Part shown: positions 7,774 through 15,077 of the stretch, in pieces | Numbering within the stretch: the stretch's first letter is position 1 | Layout of the letters: each line of letters opens with the position of its first letter | From: an uncultured Bacillota bacterium | GTDB lineage: Bacteria; Bacillota; Clostridia; Oscillospirales; Oscillospiraceae | DNA: 25,518 bases | Reading direction: 5' to 3' | NCBI GenBank assembly: GCA_947383275.1 | Contig: CANDCW010000033.1 | Coordinates: 1-25,518 of the forward strand | The notes under the pieces: model-generated | Database searches by the model: none | Told to the model about the DNA's origin: nothing | What the model saw: the letters and a program-made list of their open reading frames with translations, nothing else | Made by a program: the position numbers and the translations under genes

Positions 7774-8898
7774 ATGGAGAGTGAGAACCGCCTGTCCGTG
7801 ACGGCAGTGGTGCCGTCGCTCAACCCCACCCGGCAGCTGGTAAAGACGGTGGAGGGCCTTCTGGCCGTTGGCTTTACCGGTGTTGTTCTGGTCAACGACG
7901 GGAGCGCGCCGGAGGCCCTGAGCTATTTTGAGGAGGCGGCTCGCAGCCCGAAGGTAACCCTCCTGACCCACCCGGCCAACCAGGGGAAGGGGGCGGCGAT
8001 GAAGACGGCGTTTACATGGCTGCTGGAGAACCGGCCCCGGGGCGCCGGGGTGGTGACGGTGGACGGCGACGGCCAGCACCATCCGGAGGACGCGCTGGCC
8101 TGCGCCCGGGCTATGCTGGCGGAGGAGAAGGTCATCCTAGGCTGCCGGGACTTTTCCCGGCCCGAGGTGCCTTCCCGCTCCCGTATGGGCAACCGCATTA
8201 CCGGCGCTGTGTTCAAGCTCTTTTGCGGCATGGACATTTCCGATACCCAAACCGGCCTGCGGGCCATTCCCGCCAGGTATTTGGAGGAGCTGTCCTCGGT
8301 GGCCGGGGAGCGGTATGAGTACGAGACCAACATGCTGCTGGCCCTTAAGGACCGGCACATCCCCTATGGCGGAGTTCCGATTCGAACCATCTACCTGGAG
8401 GACAACCGGAGCTCCCATTTCCACATAATACGGGATTCCTGGCGCATTTACAAGCTGATTCTGGCCCATTTTTTCCGCTACGCCTTCAGCTCTCTGGCCA
8501 GCGCGGCTGCGGATACCGGGCTGTTTGCCCTGCTGTCACTTCTGTTGGCGGGCCTGCTGACCGGGACGGCCCTCAATGCAGCCGCAACCCTGGGGGCGCG
8601 GCTGCTGTCCTCCCTGCTGAATTTTTCCCTGAACCGATGGGTGGTGTTCAAGGGCGGCGGCCCTCTGGGCCGGTCCCTGGCCCGGTACTACGCGCTGGCC
8701 CTGCCCATGTTGCTGGCCCAATTCCTGCTGACAGAGGGGGCCTTTCAAACCGCGCACGTCACCGACGGGCAGACGGTACTGCGCGCTGTAATTTATACCG
8801 CAGTGATGGCGGTGCTGTTTGTGGGCAGCTACGTGATTCAGCACCGCTGGGTTTTTACCTCGGGAGACAGAGAGAAAGGGGAGGGGTTCAATGAGTGA
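7774..8898 (+). CDS. GT2 glycosyltransferase fused to a GtrA-like membrane domain
   Basis: The 374-residue protein has two parts. Residues 1 to about 230 are a dolichol/polyprenol-phosphate-mannose-synthase-like GT2 domain: the nucleotide-binding VNDGS, the metal-binding DGDGQHHPED, and the SDTQTGLRAIP segment typical of this subgroup. Residues from about 232 onward form four membrane helices of the GtrA/DPMS type, with NFSLNRWVVF and the end motif YVIQHRWVF. Such fusions transfer a sugar from a nucleotide donor to undecaprenyl phosphate and present it for use outside the membrane. The ATG at 7774 follows GAGGAGGGG. The gene overlaps the next one by 8 bases. No promoter was seen in the 27 bases after the upstream terminator, so read-through or an unrecognised promoter is needed. 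Confidence 0.9.
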   Translation: MESENRLSVTAVVPSLNPTRQLVKTVEGLLAVGFTGVVLVNDGSAPEALSYFEEAARSPKVTLLTHPANQGKGAAMKTAFTWLLENRPRGAGVVTVDGDGQHHPEDALACARAMLAEEKVILGCRDFSRPEVPSRSRMGNRITGAVFKLFCGMDISDTQTGLRAIPARYLEELSSVAGERYEYETNMLLALKDRHIPYGGVPIRTIYLEDNRSSHFHIIRDSWRIYKLILAHFFRYAFSSLASAAADTGLFALLSLLLAGLLTGTALNAAATLGARLLSSLLNFSLNRWVVFKGGGPLGRSLARYYALALPMLLAQFLLTEGAFQTAHVTDGQTVLRAVIYTAVMAVLFVGSYVIQHRWVFTSGDREKGEGFNE

Positions 8899-9985
8899 AG
8901 AGCGCCGGCGCGGCGGGGAACAGGTGCGGAAAAAGCCCCGGCGTTTCCTGCGGTATCTCCTGCGGGCGCTGCTGGCCGTCCTGGGGACAGCGGCGGTCCT
9001 GCTGGCAGGTCTGTGGATGATTCTGGACGAGGTGTTTAACGGTCCCTCCGAGACTGCCCGGAACCGCCTGACCATGTCCCTGCTGGAGGCCAGCGCCACC
9101 AAGTGGGTGCCCGCCGTGTTTATCGGCGGCGATGCGGTGGGCCGGATCCAGGCGAAGGTGGCCGACAGCCTGCCTGACGGGCAGTCCGACCCCACCCGGG
9201 TGGTCGTCCGGAATGACGGCGCCGGGGAGAGCGACGAGTGGGCCGGCTGTCCCGATGGCCTGCGGGTGGAGGAGGTCCGCGGGGACACCTACAACGCCTA
9301 CGTGATGCTGGTCCGGGACCCGTCCCGGGTCTACCTGTGCCCCTCCTCCCGGCGATACTCCCGGAGCAGGCCGGGCACCCGGATCACCAAGCAGATTGAG
9401 GCGGAGGGGGCAGCTGCGGCCGTCAATGGCGGCGCTTTTTTTGACAACGGAACCATCAGCCCGGAGGTGGGCAGCGTCCCCTGCGGCCTGGTGGTCTCCC
9501 AGGGGGAGGTGCTGTGGGACGACGGCAGCTCCTATTACGGCTTCGCCGGATTCAATGAGGACGACATTTTGGTGGTGTCCAAGACAATGTCCGCCAAGGA
9601 GGCGGGGGAGGCCCGCATCCGGGACGGCTGCTGCTACGGCCCGGTGCTGATAAAGGACGGGGCCGTCAACGAGGAGGCGTATAACACCAACTCCGGCTAC
9701 AATCCCCGGACGGCCATTGGCCAGCGCGCCGATGGCGCCGTTCTGCTGCTGTGCATCGACGGCCGTCAGGCGGGCAGCCTGGGGGCCACCTATGGGGACA
9801 TCATCGACGTTATGGTGGAGTACGGTGCGGTAAACGCCTGCAATCTGGACGGCGGTTCCTCCACGGTCATGCTCCAGCGGGATGGGGACGGAACGGTGAG
9901 GACCGTGAATAACGTCTCCCTGCTCCAGGAGGAGCCCAGGCGGATGCCTACGTTTTTTATGGTGCGGCCCCAGGACGGGGCGTGA
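8891..9985 (+). CDS. Phosphodiester glycosidase (NAGPA domain) family protein, membrane-anchored
   Basis: This 364-residue protein has a basic N-terminus (RRRGGEQVRKKPRRFLRYLL) and one membrane helix at about 22-45, placing the rest outside the cell. The NAGPA (exopolysaccharide biosynthesis/phosphodiester glycosidase) domain is clear: NAYVMLVRDPSRVYL, VNGGAFFDNG, NPRTAIGQRADG and NACNLDGGSSTVML. The family cleaves GlcNAc-1-phosphodiester bonds in mammals; bacterial members act on wall polymers or exopolysaccharide. The gene overlaps the GT2-GtrA gene by 8 bases and is followed after 12 bases by an anchored partner. This suggests a shared role in modifying a surface glycan, which is inference from context. 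Confidence 0.9.
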   Translation: MSEERRRGGEQVRKKPRRFLRYLLRALLAVLGTAAVLLAGLWMILDEVFNGPSETARNRLTMSLLEASATKWVPAVFIGGDAVGRIQAKVADSLPDGQSDPTRVVVRNDGAGESDEWAGCPDGLRVEEVRGDTYNAYVMLVRDPSRVYLCPSSRRYSRSRPGTRITKQIEAEGAAAAVNGGAFFDNGTISPEVGSVPCGLVVSQGEVLWDDGSSYYGFAGFNEDDILVVSKTMSAKEAGEARIRDGCCYGPVLIKDGAVNEEAYNTNSGYNPRTAIGQRADGAVLLLCIDGRQAGSLGATYGDIIDVMVEYGAVNACNLDGGSSTVMLQRDGDGTVRTVNNVSLLQEEPRRMPTFFMVRPQDGA

Positions 9986-9997
9986 GGAACTGCGGGT

Positions 9998-11305
9998 ATG
10001 AAAAAAGCCAGTCTGTTTGATAAGGTGCTGCTGGGCATCCTTTTGACGATGCTGCTGGGGTTTGTGTACCTCCGCTTCGGGGTGCTGCGGCCCTGGCTGA
10101 GACAGTTTGAGGCGTCCCAGCCTAAGTACGCCAGCCAGGAGGTCTTTGACGGGCTCTTTGCCCCGGCGGATTGGGGACGGGTCTGCGAATTGGCGGGCCT
10201 GGAGGGCAATTGGGAGCGTGCCGCCCGTGTCCTGGAGGAGCGGACGGCGGGGCGGAAGCTGACCATGGTGGAGACCTCCGCCGGCCTGTCCGGCGACCGG
10301 CGGTATATTGTGAAAGCCGGTTCGGAAGGTGTTGCGGCCTTTACCCTTGCCAACAGGGGCGGGGAAAGGGGGGCGGTCTGGGAGCTGGACGCGGTGGAGC
10401 TGCTGATCGATCTGGAGCCGGAGGCCGTCCTGATTCGTGCCCTGGAGGGGCAGCGCGTCCGGGTAGACGGGAAGGAGCTGGGGGAGAACTGCCAGATCCA
10501 GACCACACAGACCCTGGCGGAGCGCTACCTCCCCGAGGGGGTCCATGGGCGGCGGACCGTCCTCTGGCGGGCCCAGGGGGAGGAGATTTCCGTTTTGGAC
10601 GGGGAGAACAAGCCCGTTCCCGTGGCCTGGGATGAGGAAAACGGCTGCTACGCTGTGGAGGCAGCGGTGGACGAGCCCACCGAAGAGGAGCGGTCCTTGC
10701 TGATTGGAGCGGCCAAAACCTACGCCCGCTATATGATTCGGGAGTCCAATACGGCTCAATTGCAACAATATTTTGACAGCGGAAGCGCGATCTACAAGAC
10801 CATCCGCTCCAGTGAAACCTGGATGCAGCAGAACGCCGGGTACAGCTTCTCCAGCGAGTCGATCAGCGGCTTTTGCCGCTATGGGGAGAAGTTCTTTTCC
10901 GCCCGTGTGTCCCTGCGGATGGATGTGAAGCGGGGCAACGGCTCCGCCAAGCCCTACCAGGTGGATAGCACCTTCTTTTTCCGCGCGGCGGACAGGGGCT
11001 GGCGGGTCTTTGAGATGACCAATGTGGACGCCCAAAACGAGACGGTTTTCTCCCGGCTGACATTTATGGACGGGGAGAGGGAGCTGTGCAGCATATTTGC
11101 CTCCTCGGAGGAGCGCGGCTTTACGCCGCCCTCCGCGCCGGAGCGCCCGGGACAGCGCTTTGCCGGCTGGGCCGTCCGGGAGCGGGAGGGGGATCAGGTC
11201 ACCATGACCGTCCGCTTCCGTCCGGACGGGAATGGGAAGGTCACCCTCCCGGCGGGGTATGTCCTGGAGCCCGCCACATTGTACGCTGTATTTGAAGAGG
11301 TATAA
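9998..11305 (+). CDS. Membrane-anchored extracytoplasmic protein of unknown function
   Basis: The 435-residue product has one N-terminal signal-anchor helix (about residues 10-28, FDKVLLGILLTMLLGFVYL) and is otherwise soluble. Residues about 225-345 (from LLIGAAKTYARYMIRES to DRGWRVFEMTNVD) have the alternating helix-and-strand look of an NTF2-like fold. The C-terminal 65 residues (PGQRFAGWAVREREGD and the ending LPAGYVLEPATLYAVFEEV) resemble an InlB B-repeat/Listeria-Bacteroides beta-grasp unit. No enzyme motif was recognised. The gene lies 12 bases after the NAGPA gene with GAGGA 9 bases before the ATG, so the two are cotranscribed and probably act on the same surface polymer. The domain assignments are fold-level guesses. 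Confidence 0.83.
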   Translation: MKKASLFDKVLLGILLTMLLGFVYLRFGVLRPWLRQFEASQPKYASQEVFDGLFAPADWGRVCELAGLEGNWERAARVLEERTAGRKLTMVETSAGLSGDRRYIVKAGSEGVAAFTLANRGGERGAVWELDAVELLIDLEPEAVLIRALEGQRVRVDGKELGENCQIQTTQTLAERYLPEGVHGRRTVLWRAQGEEISVLDGENKPVPVAWDEENGCYAVEAAVDEPTEEERSLLIGAAKTYARYMIRESNTAQLQQYFDSGSAIYKTIRSSETWMQQNAGYSFSSESISGFCRYGEKFFSARVSLRMDVKRGNGSAKPYQVDSTFFFRAADRGWRVFEMTNVDAQNETVFSRLTFMDGERELCSIFASSEERGFTPPSAPERPGQRFAGWAVREREGDQVTMTVRFRPDGNGKVTLPAGYVLEPATLYAVFEEV

Positions 11306-11306
11306 T
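11279..11306 (+). promoter_or_regulatory. Promoter of the lactate dehydrogenase gene
   Basis: TTGTAC (11279-11284) and TATAAT (11301-11306) are spaced by 16 bases. The -10 overlaps the stop codon of the preceding gene. It leaves a leader of roughly 70 bases before the GTG at 11380. Confidence 0.72.
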
Positions 11307-11379
11307 TTTTCCAAAAATCCGCACAATGAAGGTATCGCGGCCCGTTTGAGCCGACGTTACAGAAAAGGAGCGGATACCT

Positions 11380-12330
11380 GTGGCGATCAACTATCGGAAA
11401 GCGGCGGTGATCGGCTGCGGCTTTGTGGGGGCGTCCATCGCCTTTCGGTTTTTACAGCAGGGCCTGTTTTCCAACCTGGTGCTGCTGGATGCCAACCGGG
11501 ACAAGGCGGAGGGGGAGGCCATGGACCTAAGCGACGGCCTGCCCTACGGCGCGGCGATGGAAATTACGGCCGGAACCTATGACGACATCACAGATTGCGG
11601 GCTGGTTGTAATCACCGCCGGGGTGAACCAAAAACCGGATGAGACCCGCCTTCAGCTTATTGAGCGCAACGCCGCCATCCTGAGAAGCATTTTGAGGGAG
11701 ATCACCGCCCGGCCCTTTGAGGGCATCCTCCTGATCGTCTCCAATCCGGTGGATGTGCTGACCTATGTGGCGCGGGAACTGTCCGGGTATCCCCGAGAGC
11801 GGGTGATCGGTTCCGGGACGGTGCTGGATACCGGGCGGCTCAAGCAGCTGCTGGGAGAAGAACTGGGGGTGGACAGCCGCAACGTCCACGCGTTCATTGT
11901 TGGGGAGCACGGCGACAGTGAGCTGGCCGTGTGGAGCGGGGCCAATGTGTCCGGGCTGGACCTGGATGACTTTTGCCGCCTCCGGGGCCAGGAGCTCCAC
12001 GAGCAAGGGCGGGAGCGCATTTACCGGGAGATCAGGGACAGCGCCAACGAGATTATTAAGCGCAAGGGCGCAACCTACTACGGCATCGCGATGGCGGTGG
12101 GGCGCATCGCGGCGTGCATCGTAAAGGACGAGCATGCGGTACTGCCCATTTCTGTGGCGCTGGAAGGGGAGTACGGCCTGGACCGAGTTGCTCTAAGCAT
12201 CCCCTCCATTGTGGGGAAGAATGGGCTGGAGAAGATTCTGGAGATCCCGCTGGGAGAAGCGGAGCGGACAGCGCTGAAGGGCTCCGCCCGGCAGCTGAAG
12301 GAAGTCATTACAGGGCTGAACCTGAATTGA
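11380..12330 (+). CDS. ldh: L-lactate dehydrogenase
   Basis: This 316-residue NAD-dependent L-lactate dehydrogenase reduces pyruvate to L-lactate in the cytoplasm. The dinucleotide-binding glycines are at 12-17 (GCGFVG), the NAD-discriminating Asp is in LLDANRDKAEG, and catalytic residues are visible: Arg90 in KPDETRLQLI, Asp150 and Arg153 in GTVLDTGRLKQ, and His177 in GEHGDSE. These fit LDH rather than malate dehydrogenase: Gln87-Lys-Pro precedes the active loop, where malate enzymes have Arg. The GTG at 11380 has AAGGAG 9 bases ahead. The gene is monocistronic, with its own promoter and a strong terminator. No fructose-bisphosphate allosteric site was assessed. Confidence 0.95.
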   Translation: MAINYRKAAVIGCGFVGASIAFRFLQQGLFSNLVLLDANRDKAEGEAMDLSDGLPYGAAMEITAGTYDDITDCGLVVITAGVNQKPDETRLQLIERNAAILRSILREITARPFEGILLIVSNPVDVLTYVARELSGYPRERVIGSGTVLDTGRLKQLLGEELGVDSRNVHAFIVGEHGDSELAVWSGANVSGLDLDDFCRLRGQELHEQGRERIYREIRDSANEIIKRKGATYYGIAMAVGRIAACIVKDEHAVLPISVALEGEYGLDRVALSIPSIVGKNGLEKILEIPLGEAERTALKGSARQLKEVITGLNLN

Positions 12331-12335
12331 AAAGA

Positions 12336-12377
12336 AGCCGCCAACCCGACATAGGCTCAGGTTGGCGGCTGTTTGTT
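12336..12377 (+). terminator. Rho-independent terminator after ldh
   Basis: A perfect 11-bp stem (AGCCGCCAACC at 12336-12346 with GGTTGGCGGCT at 12360-12370), a 13-base loop and GTTTGTTT follow the stop codon directly. Confidence 0.93.
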
Positions 12378-12378
12378 T

Positions 12379-12443
12379 CCAGAAGCCCTTTTTTTTCCAG
12401 CGGAGAAAAAGGACTTTTCTGGAGGGGAACATTGTGATAAAAT
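12379..12443 (+). promoter_or_regulatory. Imperfect inverted repeat and weak extended -10 promoter upstream of the SLH gene
   Basis: CCAGAAG...CCTTTTT (from 12379) can pair with AAAAAGG...CTTTTCTGG (to 12422) with small bulges. Just after it, TGATAAAAT (12436-12443) fits an extended -10; the -35 position at 17 bases holds only TTTTCT. The hairpin may be a second terminator or a regulatory dyad. The promoter call is tentative. Confidence 0.35.
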
Positions 12444-12507
12444 GGAACATACAGAGGAATCATGACGGACGGGCGGACATCAACTGCGGCGCAAGGAGGA
12501 GCTTCCG

Positions 12508-14361
12508 ATGAAAATGAGAAAGAGTATCATTCTGGCCATGATCCTAGTTTTGGGCCTGCTGCCGGCTGCGGCGTGGGCGGCGGGAACCGCGCACACCCAT
12601 ACCTGGCGCACGGATTGGGCCATTGACGATTACCACCATTGGCACGGCTGCGCCGACCCCGCCTGCTGCACGCTGGTGCCCAACTGGGCGGAGGGCTACG
12701 GATACCACTGCTACGACGGTAGCCGGGATCCGGACTGCAATGTCTGCGGCTGGATCCGGGCGGTAGACCCCGGCCATCCCCACGCCTGGGGAGAGGGGTG
12801 GAGCAGCGACGATACCAGCCACTGGCACCGGTGCACCGAGGCGGACTGTCCCGGCGTAGTGCCCGTCGAGGCGCCCGGCTACGGGGACCATGTCTACCAC
12901 AGCGCGGAAGATCCGGATTGCAATATCTGCGGCAGAAACCGTTTTTTGGATTCCGACCATCCCCATACGTGGCTTGAGGATTGGAGCAGCGACAGCAGCT
13001 GTCATTGGCGTTCCTGTGGCGATCCAGCCTGCCCCGGTGTGGCCCCCGCCGCAGCGAAGGACTACGCGGCCCACGTCTATGACAACGCTCAAGACCCGGA
13101 CTGCAACGTGTGCGGCAGAAACCGCTTTGTGGACCCAAACCATGACCATACTTGGGGCGAGGGATGGAATGGCGACGGTGTTTCCCACTGGCATCGGTGT
13201 ACGGATGTAGACTGCCCCGGCGTAGTACCCAGCCGGGCGGTGGGCTATGGAGCCCACGTCTATGACGGCGGCCAGGATGTGGATTGTAATATTTGCGGCC
13301 GGAACCGTTATGTGGACCCCGATCACACCCATGTCTGGGGCACGGACTGGAGGGGCAATGACACCCATCACTGGTATCAATGCACCGGCGCCGGGTGCCC
13401 CGGCGTGGTGCCGGGCTGGGCCAAGGGCTATGCGCTCCATGTTTACGACGGCGCCCAGGACCCGAACTGCAATGTCTGCGGCCTGAACCGCGTGGTGCTC
13501 CCACCCTCCTCCGGTGAGCTGGCGATGCGGCCTGAGTCCGACCCGGACGTCACCATATCCGGGCGGGGACGGATCAGCCTCAGGCCGGTGGACCCCCGGG
13601 AGGGTGTCAAAGTGACTGTAATTCTGATTCCGGAGGAGCACTATGTGGCCAGTGCATTGACTGTTACGGAAGAAGACGGACAGCGTGTGGAAGCGGTCAG
13701 TCATGGGGACGGGACCTGGTCTTTTACCCACCCCGGAGGAAGAGTGAAATTTCATGCCGTTTTCCTGCCGGCCTATGAAGCTTGTGCCAAAGATGCCGGA
13801 TGTCCAATTGCCGCCTATGGCGACTTGTCGCCGGCCCAGTGGTATCATGACGGCATCCATTACTGTTTGGATTGGAGGCTGATGAGCGGGTATGGCCAAA
13901 ACAGCTTTTTGCCCGATGAAGGGTTATCCGGAGGAATGATTGCGCAAATCCTCTACAATATGGCCGGCCGCCCTGAGATCCCCCAGGGGAGCACCTATGC
14001 GGGTGCTGACATATGGTATGACAGCGCGATGGCCTGGGCCGTCGGCGCCGGAGTTATGAACGCGGACGGTGACCGGCTGGTCACGCCTGCGGAGGAGATT
14101 ACACGGGAACAGCTGGCCGTTATGCTGTGGCGGTGCGCTGGCCGTCCGGTTGTATCAGGTCAAACTATGCGGTTCTATGACGCCGGTTCCGTCTCCCCCT
14201 GGGCCGCAGAGGCTGTGGAATGGGTAGTGGAACGGGGGCTCCTTCAAGGCAGGGCGGGTGGAATGCTGGACCCCGGCGGAAGGCTTACCCGCGCTGAAGC
14301 CGCTGCTATGCTGGTGCGTTTTCACAGCGAAGATTTGTTTATCTGGAAAGAACAATCGTGA
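12508..14361 (+). CDS. Secreted SLH-domain surface protein with five 61-residue His/Cys-rich repeats
   Basis: The 617-residue protein starts with a signal peptide (residues 1-25, cleavage after AAAWAA). Residues 29-332 are five tandem repeats. Residues about 340-425 form a beta-rich unit (GRISLRPVDPREGVKVTV, then DGTWSFTHPGGRVKFHAVF) like the bacterial-repeat domains that precede SLH regions in gut Firmicutes. The end holds three SLH domains, at about 430-492 (WYHDGIHYCLDWRLMSGYG), 495-552 and 555-608 (LTRAEAAAMLVRF), which would bind the cell wall. The ATG at 12508 has AAGGAGG upstream. Each repeat offers many His and Cys ligands, so metal binding at the cell surface is a reasonable inference; adhesion is an alternative. 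It is monocistronic with a strong terminator. Confidence 0.9.
   Translation: MKMRKSIILAMILVLGLLPAAAWAAGTAHTHTWRTDWAIDDYHHWHGCADPACCTLVPNWAEGYGYHCYDGSRDPDCNVCGWIRAVDPGHPHAWGEGWSSDDTSHWHRCTEADCPGVVPVEAPGYGDHVYHSAEDPDCNICGRNRFLDSDHPHTWLEDWSSDSSCHWRSCGDPACPGVAPAAAKDYAAHVYDNAQDPDCNVCGRNRFVDPNHDHTWGEGWNGDGVSHWHRCTDVDCPGVVPSRAVGYGAHVYDGGQDVDCNICGRNRYVDPDHTHVWGTDWRGNDTHHWYQCTGAGCPGVVPGWAKGYALHVYDGAQDPNCNVCGLNRVVLPPSSGELAMRPESDPDVTISGRGRISLRPVDPREGVKVTVILIPEEHYVASALTVTEEDGQRVEAVSHGDGTWSFTHPGGRVKFHAVFLPAYEACAKDAGCPIAAYGDLSPAQWYHDGIHYCLDWRLMSGYGQNSFLPDEGLSGGMIAQILYNMAGRPEIPQGSTYAGADIWYDSAMAWAVGAGVMNADGDRLVTPAEEITREQLAVMLWRCAGRPVVSGQTMRFYDAGSVSPWAAEAVEWVVERGLLQGRAGGMLDPGGRLTRAEAAAMLVRFHSEDLFIWKEQS
12592..13503 (+). 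repeat. Five in-frame 183-bp tandem repeats (61 residues each) in the SLH protein
   Basis: Units begin at 12592, 12775, 12958, 13141 and 13324; the first four are exactly 61 codons and the last is 60. Shared pattern: HxHxW...W, HWHxC, C-P-G-V-V-P, Y-x-x-HVYD, DPDCNxCGRNR and VDP. The first unit is most diverged (CCTLVP replaces CPGVVP). DNA identity is well below protein identity, so the array is old and under selection rather than a recent expansion. Confidence 0.93.
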
Positions 14362-14377
14362 TATAATCGCCTGCGCG

Positions 14378-14409
14378 ATTCTCTCCCCATCTGGGGAGAG
14401 AATTTTTTA
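14378..14409 (+). terminator. Rho-independent terminator after the SLH gene
   Basis: A perfect 11-bp stem (ATTCTCTCCCC at 14378-14388 with GGGGAGAGAAT at 14393-14403) with a 4-base loop runs into a T-rich tail (TTTTTTATT). The 160 bases after it, up to the SASP start, hold no recognised feature. Confidence 0.92.
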
Positions 14410-14570
14410 TTCCGAAAATACTGAGATGCTTAATTGTAAATGTGCCGTTTGCTAGAAAATATAGGCAGGGGGCTGAACTGGTATATCTCCGCCGATCAGG
14501 GTAAAGATATAAGCGGATGTTCCATCCAACTGAAACAAATAAAATATGAATGAAAAGGAGAGACAAAATC

Positions 14571-14678
14571 ATGTCTAACAGTAATAGCAATAAGATTATG
14601 GTTCCCAATGCCCGTGAGGCCATGGACAAGTTTAAGATGGAGGCCGCCAACGACCTTGCTGTAGCTGTACCATCTTAA
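14571..14678 (+). CDS. Truncated alpha/beta-type small acid-soluble spore protein
   Basis: The 35-residue product opens exactly like an alpha/beta SASP: MSNSNSNKIMVPNAREAMD, then KFKMEAAND. These proteins coat and protect spore DNA and normally run to about 60-75 residues, with a second conserved DNA-binding half (a YNGDLTSR-like and GSVGG-like block). Here the homology stops after the germination-protease region, and LAVAVPS plus a stop follows. No second half was found in any frame in the next 150 bases. The ATG at 14571 follows AAAGGAG. A DNA-binding role is unlikely without the second half, so this is probably a decaying copy; a functional mini-SASP cannot be excluded. Confidence 0.8.
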   Translation: MSNSNSNKIMVPNAREAMDKFKMEAANDLAVAVPS

Positions 14679-14746
14679 AACAGCGAAAGTGAATCACAGC
14701 GAACTATGACGAAATATTACTTATTTAGGTGAATCGGCCCATAAAA

Positions 14747-14795
14747 CAGGAGCATTGCAGATGAAAATGTCTGTAATGCTCCTGCTTAACTTTGA
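14747..14795 (+). terminator. Terminator-like hairpin downstream of the SASP relic
   Basis: A 15-bp stem with a single G-T pair (14747-14761 with 14770-14784) has an 8-base loop. It is followed by CTTAACTTTG, a weak T-run. Confidence 0.6.
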
Positions 14796-15016
14796 GGGGG
14801 AAGGGCCCGGTCTTTAAGGGGCCTTTATGGCTTCCAAATTTTTGAAAAACGGGTTTGTGGTAATTTTGATAACTTTTTTGGCGTTTTTGTATGCTGTGCT
14901 TTGAGGCGAGCATATTTTGAATCGCCCAATTCACTCTGATTTTTGCAATACATGGTAAAAGTTCGCTCATATTTTTGTTTGCAGAAGAAAATATTCGCTC
15001 ATTTTTTGTGAAGCAG
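14796..15016. other. AT-rich intergenic stretch with a spaced direct repeat
   Basis: Together with the preceding hairpin, this fills the gap of about 400 bases between the SASP relic and the ATPase. TTCGCTCATATTTTTGT (14962-14978) recurs as TTCGCTCATTTTTTGT (14994-15009), with starts 32 bases apart, about three helical turns. The second copy ends 8 bases before the ATPase promoter. The pair could be a regulator binding site. An 81-codon open frame on the minus strand has no ribosome site and is not called. Confidence 0.4.
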
Positions 15017-15045
15017 TTGTAATTCTTTCTCTGCCGGAGTATACT
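15017..15045 (+). promoter_or_regulatory. Sigma-A promoter for the AAA ATPase gene
   Basis: TTGTAA (15017-15022) and TATACT (15040-15045) have a 17-base spacer, 32 bases ahead of the ATG. The leader is short. Confidence 0.8.
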
Positions 15046-15077
15046 ATGATCAATGATACCGATGGAGGGAATTGCCC

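Noticed and set aside
8888..11326. 812-codon open frame on the minus strand
   Set aside because: It is a GC-rich shadow antisense to the NAGPA and anchored-protein genes; the plus-strand frames have ribosome sites and clear domains.
12592..13503. CRISPR-like or recent tandem duplication
   Set aside because: The period is 183 bases, in frame and diverged at the DNA level; it is a protein repeat.
12527..13899. Two long minus-strand open frames (325 and 451 codons)
   Set aside because: They are antisense shadows of the repeat-rich SLH gene; their apparent repeats mirror the plus-strand repeats.
14725..14970. 81-codon minus-strand frame in AT-rich DNA
   Set aside because: It has no ribosome site, runs through the terminator-like hairpin and has no recognisable family.
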